NCBI RefSeq assembly: GCF_900450995.1
Contig: NZ_UGHY01000002.1
Coordinates: 1,545,001-1,609,000, forward strand
From: Haemophilus parainfluenzae
GTDB taxonomy: Bacteria; Pseudomonadota; Gammaproteobacteria; Enterobacterales; Pasteurellaceae
DNA length: 64,000 nt
Direction of reading: 5' to 3'
A program made the translations under genes and the position numbers. Under the pieces are notes generated by a model, which worked only from the letters and a program-made list of their open reading frames with translations, made no database searches and had not been told where the DNA came from. Shown in pieces: positions 16,285 to 24,591 of the stretch (the first letter of the stretch is position 1; the number at the start of each line of letters is the position of its first letter).

Positions 16285-17670
16285 CTAGCGTTGTGACACC
16301 AAGTTCACTAAGTATTTACGGGTCATTACCGATTTATTGCTGATAAGCTCGGCTGGCAATTTCGGCGTGTATTCATACATCAACGGCACGTGACCTTTGC
16401 TAAATTCATCCACCAAGTCGGTATCGTAGTCAAGGCTGACGCGATAACCTACAATACTTGGCAAGGCTCGCAAATAGGTGTCCACTGTTTCCAATAAACT
16501 GTCAATCAACGCATCATCAATCGGGCGGTCGATAAATTGCAACTCGGTGCGGCGAATGCTTTCGTCGATTAAATCACCTGTGCGCAACGCCGTTTCAAAA
16601 TTGATGATATGGGTTACCGTTGGATAGTTTGACGAACGGTTACCCCATAAGCGGAAGCCTGTGCCAAAGCTATTGAAAATCGTGGTAATACCCACCGCGT
16701 TAAGCAGGTTGGTTTCCGATTGCTCATCGTCCACGCGAGCGGTTAAAGGCACTTCCATCCCAATTACGCCTTGCAATTGACGGTTTGAAGTGGAGAACCA
16801 ATAGCCGTTGTCGGTATCGGTTTTCATCCGCAAGCCTGCTGCGTGCACCGCTAAACTTTCAAGCGTATTGCTAGAGCCCAACGCATAAGGGAAGAAGTGG
16901 CGCACACGTTCAGAACTTGCGGAGGCATTCAATACACCAATCGGGCCGCGAGCTTGAATCGCTTTAGAAAGCGATGTGCCTTTCGGCAATTGCACATAAG
17001 CCACTGCTTTTAACTGTTCAGCTAATGTTGAAAGAGCCGCTGCACAGCTTGCCGTTTTGTCAAACTCTGGGCAGATTAAAATTTTGGCATCCGCACCGTA
17101 TAAATTGAAACCGTCACGCACCAATTCCAAGCCTTTGCGTTTGCCGGTAGCAGCGTCAATACCGCCTTTGATGTCCGCTTCGGTCACTTTTTCAGGATCA
17201 GCATAAGCGTAAGTCGCTTTTAACCCTTCGTGGCGTGTAGTAAAGGTAATTTCACCTGTTTGCAAGTTTACGCTGTAATCAGTGCCTTCTTGCAAGGTTT
17301 GGCTAGATGATTGAATGCTGATGTTCAATAAGCCTGCTTTCGCTGTTTTTGCCATTAAGGTGGAGCTGTCTTGTGTTAAGACTTCGTCTGTAATGTCAGT
17401 TTTGTGTTTTTTCGGATCTAACACATTGACCACATACACCTTACCTGCGGCATAGCGAGCCAATACGTCAAAAGCGTCTGGCAACGTGAAGCCTTGGTTT
17501 AAAATCACACCAAATTGAGCAAAATCTTTGGTGGTTTGGCACACGGTCAATTCATTGACTGCGCCGATAGGTGCAGTCCCTACGATGCCAATAATTGCAC
17601 CGTCCACCGTTTCCACCGCGACAGAACCGCCTGCCACGCGTGTTGTTTTCGTTCCGTGATGAAACGCCAT
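16285..17670 (-). CDS. Contractile tail sheath protein FI
   Basis: The 461-residue sheath protein begins MAFHHGTKTTRVAGGSV, with GGAGAA just upstream of the ATG at 17670. An open frame extends 47 codons further upstream, but it overlaps the preceding gene and has no start signal. Family features include GIVGTAPIGAVNELT and RLWGNRSSNYP, with the C-terminal FIDRPIDDALIDSLLETVD part. It forms the contracting outer tube. The length is close to P2 FI plus an insertion domain. Confidence 0.94.
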   Translation of the reverse strand: MAFHHGTKTTRVAGGSVAVETVDGAIIGIVGTAPIGAVNELTVCQTTKDFAQFGVILNQGFTLPDAFDVLARYAAGKVYVVNVLDPKKHKTDITDEVLTQDSSTLMAKTAKAGLLNISIQSSSQTLQEGTDYSVNLQTGEITFTTRHEGLKATYAYADPEKVTEADIKGGIDAATGKRKGLELVRDGFNLYGADAKILICPEFDKTASCAAALSTLAEQLKAVAYVQLPKGTSLSKAIQARGPIGVLNASASSERVRHFFPYALGSSNTLESLAVHAAGLRMKTDTDNGYWFSTSNRQLQGVIGMEVPLTARVDDEQSETNLLNAVGITTIFNSFGTGFRLWGNRSSNYPTVTHIINFETALRTGDLIDESIRRTELQFIDRPIDDALIDSLLETVDTYLRALPSIVGYRVSLDYDTDLVDEFSKGHVPLMYEYTPKLPAELISNKSVMTRKYLVNLVSQR

Positions 17671-17680
17671 AATGTTCTCC

Positions 17681-18148
17681 TTATGGTTCTTTGCGGCGAT
17701 AACGTGCCGCGGTAAATTTTGGTAAATTTTGCGGCTGGTGTGCTTCCACCTGCCACGTTTCGGTTTGAATAACCAGTTGGTATTGCCACAGCCCATTGTC
17801 TTCGCCTGCAAACTCTTCGCTAATCAAATGACAAGCGGTGCAATTGGTCGGCTTAAATCCCACAATCGCCAGCCGTAACTGGTCGAGCATTTCCAACGCC
17901 CCTGTATCATCGTGCTGACTGCGGGCAATCACCGTGAGGGCAATCAGCACTTTGCGGCGTTGTTGGATAATGTCGGTGCTATCAAGGCTTTCAAATTTTG
18001 ACCCAGCATACTGCACCAACACCGCACCGAATGGGTCGAGCAGGTTATAGTGTTCAAGGTCATCAGGGAACAGTTCGATGCTGAAACTCGTGGTCTTCTG
18101 TTCGACATGGTCTCTGATGCTTTGCAAAATGGGTAAAGTGGCACTCAT
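17681..18148 (-). CDS. Mu gp37-family tail terminator-like protein
   Basis: The 155-residue product matches the Gp37/DUF1834 pattern of Mu-like phages: ALTVIARSQHDDTGALEMLDQLRLAIVGF and QLVIQTETWQV. It probably caps the tail tube or joins it to the head. It lies 11 bases after the gp36-like gene and just before the sheath, the order seen in Mu. Confidence 0.85.
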   Translation of the reverse strand: MSATLPILQSIRDHVEQKTTSFSIELFPDDLEHYNLLDPFGAVLVQYAGSKFESLDSTDIIQQRRKVLIALTVIARSQHDDTGALEMLDQLRLAIVGFKPTNCTACHLISEEFAGEDNGLWQYQLVIQTETWQVEAHQPQNLPKFTAARYRRKEP

Positions 18149-18159
18149 TGATGCTCTCC

Positions 18160-18594
18160 TTAATAGCCCGACAAATCCAATTTCTGTGGCGCACGGGCTT
18201 TAAACTTTAAAGCGGACGGCAAGTTGTCATCTTCTGCCATTCCGACTTCCAGCAAGCCCAAATGCAATTTGCCATCGGCAATACGTTCTAAATCTTTTAA
18301 TGCTTGGGCGTGCGCGTCTTTCACATTGGGCGGAAAGCCTTTGCCATCGGGACGGCGTGAATAAAGCCAGTAGCGAGCCAGTTGTAGGCAAATGTTACGC
18401 ACTAAGGTCGGCACTTGATTTAACGGCAACTGATAACGCGATCGAAGATAACCGTCCACGGTTTCAGTGGCGTATTCGCACGCTTTGGCAATCACAGCTT
18501 GGTTGGCTTCTGTTGCTCTGCTATTATCCGTTGAAAGTTGTCTTAACGTGACTTCGTCCATCACGTCCGTTAAATCTTGTGCCTGAATGTACAT
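18160..18594 (-). CDS. Mu gp36-family head-tail protein (DUF1320)
   Basis: 144 residues with the DUF1320 signature: an N-terminal YIQAQDLTDVMDEVTLRQL and a helical ATETVDGYLRSRYQLPL followed by CLQLARYWLYSRRP. It resembles the head-completion adaptor of other tailed phages. It overlaps the stop of the gp35-like gene by one base. Confidence 0.9.
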   Translation of the reverse strand: MYIQAQDLTDVMDEVTLRQLSTDNSRATEANQAVIAKACEYATETVDGYLRSRYQLPLNQVPTLVRNICLQLARYWLYSRRPDGKGFPPNVKDAHAQALKDLERIADGKLHLGLLEVGMAEDDNLPSALKFKARAPQKLDLSGY

Positions 18595-18881
18595 TATTCT
18601 TTGCCTTCGCCTTTGTCGTTTTTATTCGCTTTTTCCGCTTCTTTACGGGCTTTTTCTTCCGCTGCTAAGCGAGCCTTTTCTTCCGCTGCTAAACGAGCTT
18701 TTTCAGCTTCTGCTTCCGCCTGCTTGCGTTTTTCGTCTTCGGCTTCGTCTAATTGCACATAAAGCGAAATGCGAGCGGCTTCTTCGTCAGTCAGTTCGAG
18801 CTTATCGCCTTGCTCATAGCGTTGATTGTTGTGGTAAATCGCCATGGTGCTGATGACGGCGTAGAGTTTGGTTTTGTCCAT
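18594..18881 (-). CDS. Mu gp35-like protein with AEEKARL repeats
   Basis: The 95-residue protein has a small N-terminal fold (AVISTMAIYHNNQRYEQGDKL) found in Mu-like gp35 proteins, then a charged coiled-coil tail with tandem KARLAAEE units encoded by an imperfect DNA repeat around 18650-18700. It probably interacts with the head or the head-tail joint. Confidence 0.75.
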   Translation of the reverse strand: MDKTKLYAVISTMAIYHNNQRYEQGDKLELTDEEAARISLYVQLDEAEDEKRKQAEAEAEKARLAAEEKARLAAEEKARKEAEKANKNDKGEGKE

Positions 18882-18909
18882 TGGTTTTCTCCTAGTGAAA
18901 CGGTGTTAC

Positions 18910-18948
18910 AAATCTCCCCTAACCCCTCTTTACTCAAGAGGGGGATTT
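18910..18948 (+). repeat. Dispersed palindromic repeat, copy 4 (intergenic)
   Basis: Lies between the major head gene and the gp35-like gene. The stem CCCCTCTT/AAGAGGGG is followed by a T run, so it also looks like a plus-strand terminator. The unit begins with AATCTCCCCTAACCCC. Confidence 0.75.
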
Positions 18949-18955
18949 TTTGAGG

Positions 18956-19882
18956 TTATAAGCAACCTTTGATTAAGTAGCCTGCCGATGCACCGAGTAA
19001 GTGCGGTTTGTGAATATCGGTGGTGCGGATCACTTCGAGCTTGCCACCGTTTTCTTTGTAGGTATCCACAAATAAACCACCTTGACGACGGACGGTGTAA
19101 CCATAAGACGGCTCGTAAACCGTGCCTTTGCGTTCGGTTGAACGTGGCGCAACGTAAGCAAGTACAATAGCGTCCGACCAGATGTCTTTAAGCTGATTGC
19201 TTTCTTCGTAAACGGCTTCGCCGATTTTCACGGTGTCGATACCAATCAATTTGGCGAACACTTCAGGCGTTACAATCGCCACCTGTGAGTATTTGAGTTT
19301 TTCAATCACCGCAGGGTGTTCTTTCAACGCCGCCCACACATCGCCTGCAATCACGCATACATTCGGCTTGCGACCAATCGCACGCTTCACGGCACGAATG
19401 CCGGTGTCGAACATCGCAAAAATGTCTGCTTGTTTGCTGGTGATTTTTGATGTACCGCTTAACGTGATTTTGTTGCCGCTGTCGTATTTGTTTTCGTCTA
19501 AGGCGAGCGTTGCCACTTCTTTTTCACGACCGAGTGCAATCACATCTTGGGTGGTGTTTAAGGCGAATTGACGGAGCGAGAAAATTGCTTCGTTTTCTTC
19601 GCGGTAGTCGATGGCGTATTCTACATCGTGCTCTTCCAACGCCACGTCGATTGCCGTGATGTCTTCAGGGTCTAAACGGTTTGACGTGCCGCGTAAGTTA
19701 CGCACCGTGCTAGGTAAGCGGAATGCAAGGCGACCGAATTTCGGAATTTTGCCCGCTTCTTTGTCGATTTCGACGGTCGGCATTAACATTTCGCCGATGA
19801 GTTCTAAATTGTGATAACCCTGTGCCAATTTGGTTAAAACAGGATCTTGCACACGGAGTGCTGCGAGATTGTGAGCAGTCAT
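18956..19882 (-). CDS. Major head subunit (Mu gpT family)
   Basis: The 308-residue capsid protein has the Mu gpT features LIGEMLMPTVEIDKEAGKIP, VEYAIDYREENEAIFSL and GIRAVKRAIGRKPNVCVIAGDVW. It forms the icosahedral shell. It follows the protease/scaffold gene by 11 bases. Confidence 0.94.
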   Translation of the reverse strand: MTAHNLAALRVQDPVLTKLAQGYHNLELIGEMLMPTVEIDKEAGKIPKFGRLAFRLPSTVRNLRGTSNRLDPEDITAIDVALEEHDVEYAIDYREENEAIFSLRQFALNTTQDVIALGREKEVATLALDENKYDSGNKITLSGTSKITSKQADIFAMFDTGIRAVKRAIGRKPNVCVIAGDVWAALKEHPAVIEKLKYSQVAIVTPEVFAKLIGIDTVKIGEAVYEESNQLKDIWSDAIVLAYVAPRSTERKGTVYEPSYGYTVRRQGGLFVDTYKENGGKLEVIRTTDIHKPHLLGASAGYLIKGCL

Positions 19883-19893
19883 AAATTTCCCTT

Positions 19894-20340
19894 CTATTGA
19901 TAAATTGCGTTAAAGGCGGCGGTGTAGCTCACGCCGTGTTCTTTGGCATACGCCATAATTTTTTGGTCAGCTTCGATGCTGGCAGGGTTTGTGCCTTCGG
20001 CATATTCCACCGTACCATCTTGCGGTGCTGCCGCTTTGTCTTTGGTGGCGACTTCACCGAAGTTCACCACTTGTGGCTGAGCACCCAAAAAGGCTTTGAG
20101 TTTGCTGTGTAGGTTTTCGCCTTCGCTAAATTCAACTACACCACCTTGCATTGTGGTGGAAGCATAGTTCAATAAATCTACCGCTTGCTGTTTAGCAATC
20201 GGGGCAAGTTTGCCCGCTTTGACTAAGCCTTCGGCAAAGTCGGCATTTTCGGCTTTGGCTTGGTTGAGCGCGGTTTCAGCTTTTTCGGCTTTCAATTTTT
20301 CGTTTTCTGCCTTGAGCTGTTCAATTTCTTCAGGTGTCAT
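19894..20340 (-). CDS. Predicted nested scaffold protein (Mu Z-like)
   Basis: An in-frame ATG at 20340 starts MTPEEIEQLKAENEKLKAEK, with AAGGAG nine bases upstream. It would give the 148-residue scaffold alone, as the nested Z gene does in Mu. Confidence 0.6.
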   Translation of the reverse strand: MTPEEIEQLKAENEKLKAEKAETALNQAKAENADFAEGLVKAGKLAPIAKQQAVDLLNYASTTMQGGVVEFSEGENLHSKLKAFLGAQPQVVNFGEVATKDKAAAPQDGTVEYAEGTNPASIEADQKIMAYAKEHGVSYTAAFNAIYQ

Positions 20341-21006
20341 TTCAAGTTCTCCTTCGGTTGATTGAGCTGGGTCTGAAGTTGGGTTATTCGGTTCATTAAA
20401 ATTCGGCACAGGAAAACCTGCTTCATCTTGTTGATACCGTTTCAAATCATTGCGGATAGATTCTTCTACCACGCTATTGACTAAATAATCAGGCAATGCT
20501 TTGTCGGCTTCATCTTGTCCGTGTTTGCCAATCAGCCATTCACGCAAACGTCGCCACAAACCTGCTTCCGCCCAGTCGGAAAAATCCACTACGCCTTGTT
20601 CGTTTTCGGCAAATTCAGGGTTACGCAAGCCTTTTACGGCGGGTGGCATTGCCCCTAAGAAACCGACGTGGCGTAAGTACAAACTGCCCGAGCAAGGATT
20701 GTTTGGGCTATCGGCAAGATAGAACGAAGACGACACTTTCTTAAATCGTCCTTTTTCCACCATTTCGGCAAATTCAGGATCCACTTGGTCGAACTCGGCT
20801 TTGAGTACATCACCGTCCAACTCAAGGCGTTTTACCCAGCCATAGGCAGGTGCATTGTGTTTTGGGTGTCCAACTACCGCGGGGGATTCGTGAAAGTTTA
20901 CGTCGTAGGCATTGACGGCTTGTTGCAAATCATCGATGGTAATTTCCACTTCTACGCCATTTGCATCTAGTCGTTTGCCAGCTTTGAAAATTTCAATCAG
21001 GGTCAT
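19894..21006 (-). CDS. Head maturation protease and scaffold (Mu I/Z type)
   Basis: 370 residues. The N-terminal half is the Mu I-like protease (HESPAVVGHPKHNAPAYGWVKRLELDG, KKVSSSFYL). The C-terminal half is a coiled-coil scaffold with EEIEQLKAENEKLKAEKAE. In Mu the scaffold is also made alone from an internal start, and one is visible here at 20340. AAGGAG precedes the ATG at 21006. A predicted late promoter lies immediately upstream, matching the position of P-I in Mu. Confidence 0.92.
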   Translation of the reverse strand: MTLIEIFKAGKRLDANGVEVEITIDDLQQAVNAYDVNFHESPAVVGHPKHNAPAYGWVKRLELDGDVLKAEFDQVDPEFAEMVEKGRFKKVSSSFYLADSPNNPCSGSLYLRHVGFLGAMPPAVKGLRNPEFAENEQGVVDFSDWAEAGLWRRLREWLIGKHGQDEADKALPDYLVNSVVEESIRNDLKRYQQDEAGFPVPNFNEPNNPTSDPAQSTEGELEMTPEEIEQLKAENEKLKAEKAETALNQAKAENADFAEGLVKAGKLAPIAKQQAVDLLNYASTTMQGGVVEFSEGENLHSKLKAFLGAQPQVVNFGEVATKDKAAAPQDGTVEYAEGTNPASIEADQKIMAYAKEHGVSYTAAFNAIYQ

Positions 21007-21029
21007 TCGGTTCTCCTTGTGTTGCGAAC

Positions 21030-21072
21030 ATCATAGAAAAAACGACCGCTTGTTACTTTTAAACTGGTTTAA
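21030..21072 (-). promoter_or_regulatory. Predicted late promoter before the protease/head operon
   Basis: Dyad TTTAAACTGGTTTAA (21058-21072), a 22-base spacer, then TATGAT (21030-21035, minus strand). A start near 21023 leaves a short leader with AAGGAG before the ATG at 21006. No sequestering hairpin is present here. Confidence 0.72.
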
Positions 21073-21239
21073 GGAATGAAAATGTGAAAGAGAAAGTGAG
21101 AAGGGAGTGAATGGGGCGTTTTGGCGTGTTTATCGGTGTTTATAAACACGCCCAAGGAGATTTAGACGATAATTTATCGAATAGGATTTAAAACGCCACA
21201 ATGGGCGTTTTATGCGTTATTTTTGAAAATTGGGCGATA
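21073..21239. terminator. Intergenic region with two hairpins between G-like gene and protease gene
   Basis: No gene is visible. Two stem-loops occur: GGCGTGTTTA with TAAACACGCC (near 21131-21157) and AAAACGCC with GGCGTTTT (near 21189-21211). They probably end the upstream transcript or protect its mRNA end. Confidence 0.55.
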
Positions 21240-21737
21240 CTATAGATTTTGGTCGATTTGGCGTTGTAAAACAGCCTTTGCTTTCTCTAATAATTTTTGC
21301 TCATTTTGTGAATTGACACCTAACCACGGACGAGCAGGAATTTTTGACTGTTTAGCGAAGACGGTGTTGTCGCCTTTACCAAATTTTAATCGCTTGCCTT
21401 TCTTCGGTTTAATGACACCACCGAATTGGTGCAATCTGGCATACTTGGCATCTGAACTAAATTCAACGCCGTTGTCATCGTAGTTGTAAGCCGTTCTCTC
21501 AGATAAATAACCTCGATGTTTTAAGATTTTGTCGTTGCCTTTTATCTCTTGGGTTATCGGCGAAAGCGGTTGCCAGTTATTGCCTTCAGGATCAACTTCC
21601 TGCTTAAAGCGTTCCGTATGGATTTTTTTCAAGGTTTCGCCCAGCACGCCATAGAGCTTGCGAGGGTGTTGCAGTTGTTGGGCAATACTGTGGAGTTTTG
21701 CGGCTGCTTGGATGTCGTTGAGGGTGATTTTGATCAT
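21240..21737 (-). CDS. Virion morphogenesis protein (Mu gpG family)
   Basis: 165 residues: IHTERFKQEVDPEGNNWQPLSP and ARLHQFGGVIKPKKGKRLKF are hallmarks of the Mu G / P2 S-like virion morphogenesis family, tail-completion or head-tail joining proteins. It lies between the F-like minor head gene and the protease gene as in Mu. Confidence 0.92.
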   Translation of the reverse strand: MIKITLNDIQAAAKLHSIAQQLQHPRKLYGVLGETLKKIHTERFKQEVDPEGNNWQPLSPITQEIKGNDKILKHRGYLSERTAYNYDDNGVEFSSDAKYARLHQFGGVIKPKKGKRLKFGKGDNTVFAKQSKIPARPWLGVNSQNEQKLLEKAKAVLQRQIDQNL

Positions 21738-21852
21738 AACATTTGCCTTTTAAAAAAGAGTGGCGTATAGTCATTTTAACGGTGGGGGTTTCCTACTGGA
21801 AAGGTTGTGCTGTCAAAGGCTCATTATCCTGTTCGAATCAGGCAAACCACCG
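21738..21852. other. Structured spacer with a long closing stem between F- and G-like genes
   Basis: TAACGGTGG (21777-21785) pairs perfectly with CCACCGTTA (21847-21855). Inside are two small hairpins, TTTCC/GGAAA and CCTG/CAGG with a TTCGAAT loop. The last resembles a tRNA T-arm, but an anticodon stem is missing. Confidence 0.5.
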
Positions 21853-23106
21853 TTATAATTTCCCCCACAACACTTCATATTTGTGCATTCCTGACTTATC
21901 TGTAAACACACTCGCCGTTCTGACCAAATTGACTCTATGAGGTAGCTTTTTCTTACTTAATTCATCTTTCAGTTTGATTTCATAGTCCATTTTTACCGCA
22001 ACTTTGCCTTGCTCGGTTTCATAGATAAAAAGCAAGGTGGGTAATTTCTGATCACGTTCCAACAAAATCACCTTTGGATTTCTCAACTTCTCTGGCAACT
22101 GCTCCCAAAACTCAATCGGCAGGTTAATGCCTTTGGTTTGCTTGGTATCACGCAAGGCGTGCAATACATCTTCATCACGCACGGCAATCACGGCAGATTG
22201 TGGAGCTTTTTCAAGTGCGGTCAATTTATCAATCACTTTGGCTGGGATTATGCCCACGTTTTTCATTTGTCCACGTGCCATTTTTTCGGTGGCAACGGTA
22301 TCTACCATCGACTTCATCGCGCCGTTTAACATCATCACGGCACGCGGATTTTGTAACACGTTTTCAATCAGTAGGCTGGCAAGTTTTGGCTCGGCATTGA
22401 CGAACTTATTGAACAACAGCTGATCCACGTCCGTATTTCGCCCTGCAGTCAAGCGTTCAAAATTATGCGGTTGAAATCCTACATCATAGCCTTTCGGTAC
22501 ACGTACCATTCGTGGATTGCCGGAACGTGTGCCTACTAGTTTTTCTTCCCATTTGATTTCAGGCGATGGACTGACGGTTTTACCCATCTCTTTCAAATCA
22601 TCCTCATCGTGGGCGGTCACGGTGCAGTGGCAGCCATAGGCTTTAATGGGGTAGTAATAACGCCAAAATGGATCGCTTGCCGGCAAAATCGTGCCGTCCA
22701 AATCAATATGCTCTTGGCGTGGATGGGCGTTGTCGTGGTGATGATATTCCCAATAAGGCATCACATCGGCAAGGTCTAAATGCTGCTGCAACCGTCCGCG
22801 ATTGTAAGCAGCATAAACGTTGGTGTCGTAAATAATACGGGTTCGCCAATTTCTGCCGCCGTTGTAATCCCAGCCTGTGCGAGCGACAACCTCATCAAAA
22901 CGCTTGCGGAAGCCTTCCAGTGTTTCGCCGTTGTTGATGGCTTCATCTACCGCTTCACGAAAGGCAAGTAGCACCTCATTGCGGTTTGCTCCTGCGACCA
23001 TAAAAAAGTAGTCGTGTTCTTCGCCCAATACGTCCAAATAGCTGTTGGTTGGTAGATTGAGCTTTTTCTCAAAGTATTTGACTTGATTTTCAAAAGTGAA
23101 TTTCAT
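21853..23106 (-). CDS. Minor head protein (Mu gpF / SPP1 gp7 family)
   Basis: 417 residues. FRKRFDEVVARTGWDYNGGRNWRTRIIYDTN and YWEYHHHDNAHPRQEH followed by YPIKAYGCHCTVTAHDEDD are typical of the SPP1 gp7-like head morphogenesis family. It attaches to the portal and may travel with the DNA. The C-terminal 150 residues are phage-specific and include a nuclease-like KVILLERDQKLPTLLFIYE stretch similar to barnase-type toxin folds in some family members; that reading is tentative. Confidence 0.9.
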   Translation of the reverse strand: MKFTFENQVKYFEKKLNLPTNSYLDVLGEEHDYFFMVAGANRNEVLLAFREAVDEAINNGETLEGFRKRFDEVVARTGWDYNGGRNWRTRIIYDTNVYAAYNRGRLQQHLDLADVMPYWEYHHHDNAHPRQEHIDLDGTILPASDPFWRYYYPIKAYGCHCTVTAHDEDDLKEMGKTVSPSPEIKWEEKLVGTRSGNPRMVRVPKGYDVGFQPHNFERLTAGRNTDVDQLLFNKFVNAEPKLASLLIENVLQNPRAVMMLNGAMKSMVDTVATEKMARGQMKNVGIIPAKVIDKLTALEKAPQSAVIAVRDEDVLHALRDTKQTKGINLPIEFWEQLPEKLRNPKVILLERDQKLPTLLFIYETEQGKVAVKMDYEIKLKDELSKKKLPHRVNLVRTASVFTDKSGMHKYEVLWGKL

Positions 23107-23110
23107 TCAC

Positions 23111-23146
23111 AAATCTCCCCTAGCCCCTCTTTACGAAAGAGGGGGA
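23111..23146 (-). repeat. Dispersed palindromic repeat, copy 3 (portal 3' end)
   Basis: The stem CCCCTCTTT/AAAGAGGGG around ACG straddles the stop of the portal gene, which ends VKSPSFVKRG because of it. Unit start: AAATCTCCCCTAGCCCC. Confidence 0.8.
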
Positions 23147-24589
23147 CTTGACACGCTCATCTTCTACGGATTGTCGCCCTGCAAACTGTGCCGCAGTTGA
23201 ACCCCACGCTAGCAGTTCGCCATATTCGGCATAGCTGAGTTCTGGGATTAGGCTATCAAGTTGGTTGCGAAAATCTTCCAAACTTTCAGCTTGCCCTAAG
23301 CGGTCGCGAATATCGTGTAGCCAAGTTTCAACAACGGCTTCGCCTTCCACTTCCAACTGTTCGCCAATGGTTTCAATCACGCTTTTGGGGATTGGCTCGG
23401 CAAAATCCACCTTATCCGTCCCTTTCTTTTGTAAAGATGGGTTAGGGGAGATTTCTTGCATCACAATATCGCCCTCTTCAAAACCATAAGTGCGGTGGAT
23501 ATATTGCTCGGTAAAGCTCACGCCGATTTCGGTCAAAATCTTGTCGCGTTCCGCCTGCAGTTTGTCAATGCTTTCTTGCTCGAATAGCTCGAAGGTTGGC
23601 AAGGTGTCCACGCTGAAATTGAGTTCACAAATCCACGCCAGCAACTGATTGAACACGCCTTCCACAAGGCTGGCGTCATCGTTGCGAATATCACGCGTCA
23701 CTTCTAGCCCGGCGGTGGCAGAGGCTCGGTTAGCTTCCGCTTCAGTGGTTTGGTTTTGACCGAGTAACGCAATGGCGATTTCTGATTTGCAGTAACGTAA
23801 GAAATCATCGAATACTTGTGAGCTTGCCCCTTTGCTTGCACTTTCTTTTAAATCAATGGAACTATCTTCAGGAATGGCAGCTACGGCGGTTCCCAACATC
23901 TTTTCCATACTATCCAAAAGTTCATCAATTTCGTGAATTTGGGCTTGGCGTGGGTGTTTACCGACCAGCCACGGGCTGCCATATTTTTCCATAAATTCCA
24001 ACCAGAATTTAAAGCCTCCTTTCTTAAACGTTGCCGCCCAGAAGCAGAGCGAAAGATCGCCCAAGCCATACGGGTTGATATAGGTCGCATTTTGGGTTGC
24101 CAGCAACATTCGATAAGGTGGCAGTTCTTCGCCGTTGATGTTCTCTTTGGTACGAAGTTTAAGTTGGTTTTCCTCATCGAAGACGAACCACTCTTGCGGT
24201 TTGCCGACAATGGCAACAGGCAACAACAAGCCGTCTTTGCTTTCCCACATCACTTCCAACGCCTGATAACCAAACAACGTGGCATCTAAAATTTGGCTGA
24301 TAATATGCGACATCGGCAAGCGGTCGAAAAATGCGGTTAAAATCTCATCCGTTTTTTCATTGCCTGTTGGGGTAATGCGCCATTCTAGCCCTTTGATTGC
24401 CGCTTTTCTGCGGCGAACACAGCCGCCTACGTGGCTGTCGGATAGGATTTCACGGTAAGCCGAAATATCCTTGCCCATTTTTTTCAACACAGGATCGGGG
24501 TTCGGCAGGTAGTGCATAAACGCCCAATAATCCACCGCGTTGGCACGGCTGGCGATGATGCCGATTAGGTCTTTTTTCTTTGGTGTCAT
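23120..24589 (-). CDS. Portal protein (Mu gp29, DUF935)
   Basis: The 489-residue portal has FMHYLPNPDPVLKKMGKDISAY, a Mu gp29 start, with KAAIKGLEWRITPTG and EANRASATAGLEVTRDIRNDDA. It forms the dodecameric DNA gateway. Near residue 380 the palindromic repeat at 23419-23454 inserts ISPNPSLQKKG in frame, and a second copy forms the C-terminus. It follows the terminase by two bases. Confidence 0.93.
   Translation of the reverse strand: MTPKKKDLIGIIASRANAVDYWAFMHYLPNPDPVLKKMGKDISAYREILSDSHVGGCVRRRKAAIKGLEWRITPTGNEKTDEILTAFFDRLPMSHIISQILDATLFGYQALEVMWESKDGLLLPVAIVGKPQEWFVFDEENQLKLRTKENINGEELPPYRMLLATQNATYINPYGLGDLSLCFWAATFKKGGFKFWLEFMEKYGSPWLVGKHPRQAQIHEIDELLDSMEKMLGTAVAAIPEDSSIDLKESASKGASSQVFDDFLRYCKSEIAIALLGQNQTTEAEANRASATAGLEVTRDIRNDDASLVEGVFNQLLAWICELNFSVDTLPTFELFEQESIDKLQAERDKILTEIGVSFTEQYIHRTYGFEEGDIVMQEISPNPSLQKKGTDKVDFAEPIPKSVIETIGEQLEVEGEAVVETWLHDIRDRLGQAESLEDFRNQLDSLIPELSYAEYGELLAWGSTAAQFAGRQSVEDERVKSPSFVKRG
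23419..23454 (-). repeat. Dispersed palindromic repeat, copy 2 (inside portal gene)
   Basis: Shares GTAAAGATGGGTTAGGGGAG with copy 1 and encodes ISPNPSLQKKG in the portal frame. Confidence 0.8.
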
Positions 24590-24591
24590 CG

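Noticed and set aside
16285..17811. A longer sheath protein starting at 17811
   Set aside because: The extra 47 codons overlap the gp37-like gene and have no ribosome site; MAFHHGTK at 17670 has GGAGAA.
21777..21855. A functional tRNA-Asp
   Set aside because: The anticodon stem does not pair and the T-arm is displaced from the acceptor stem.
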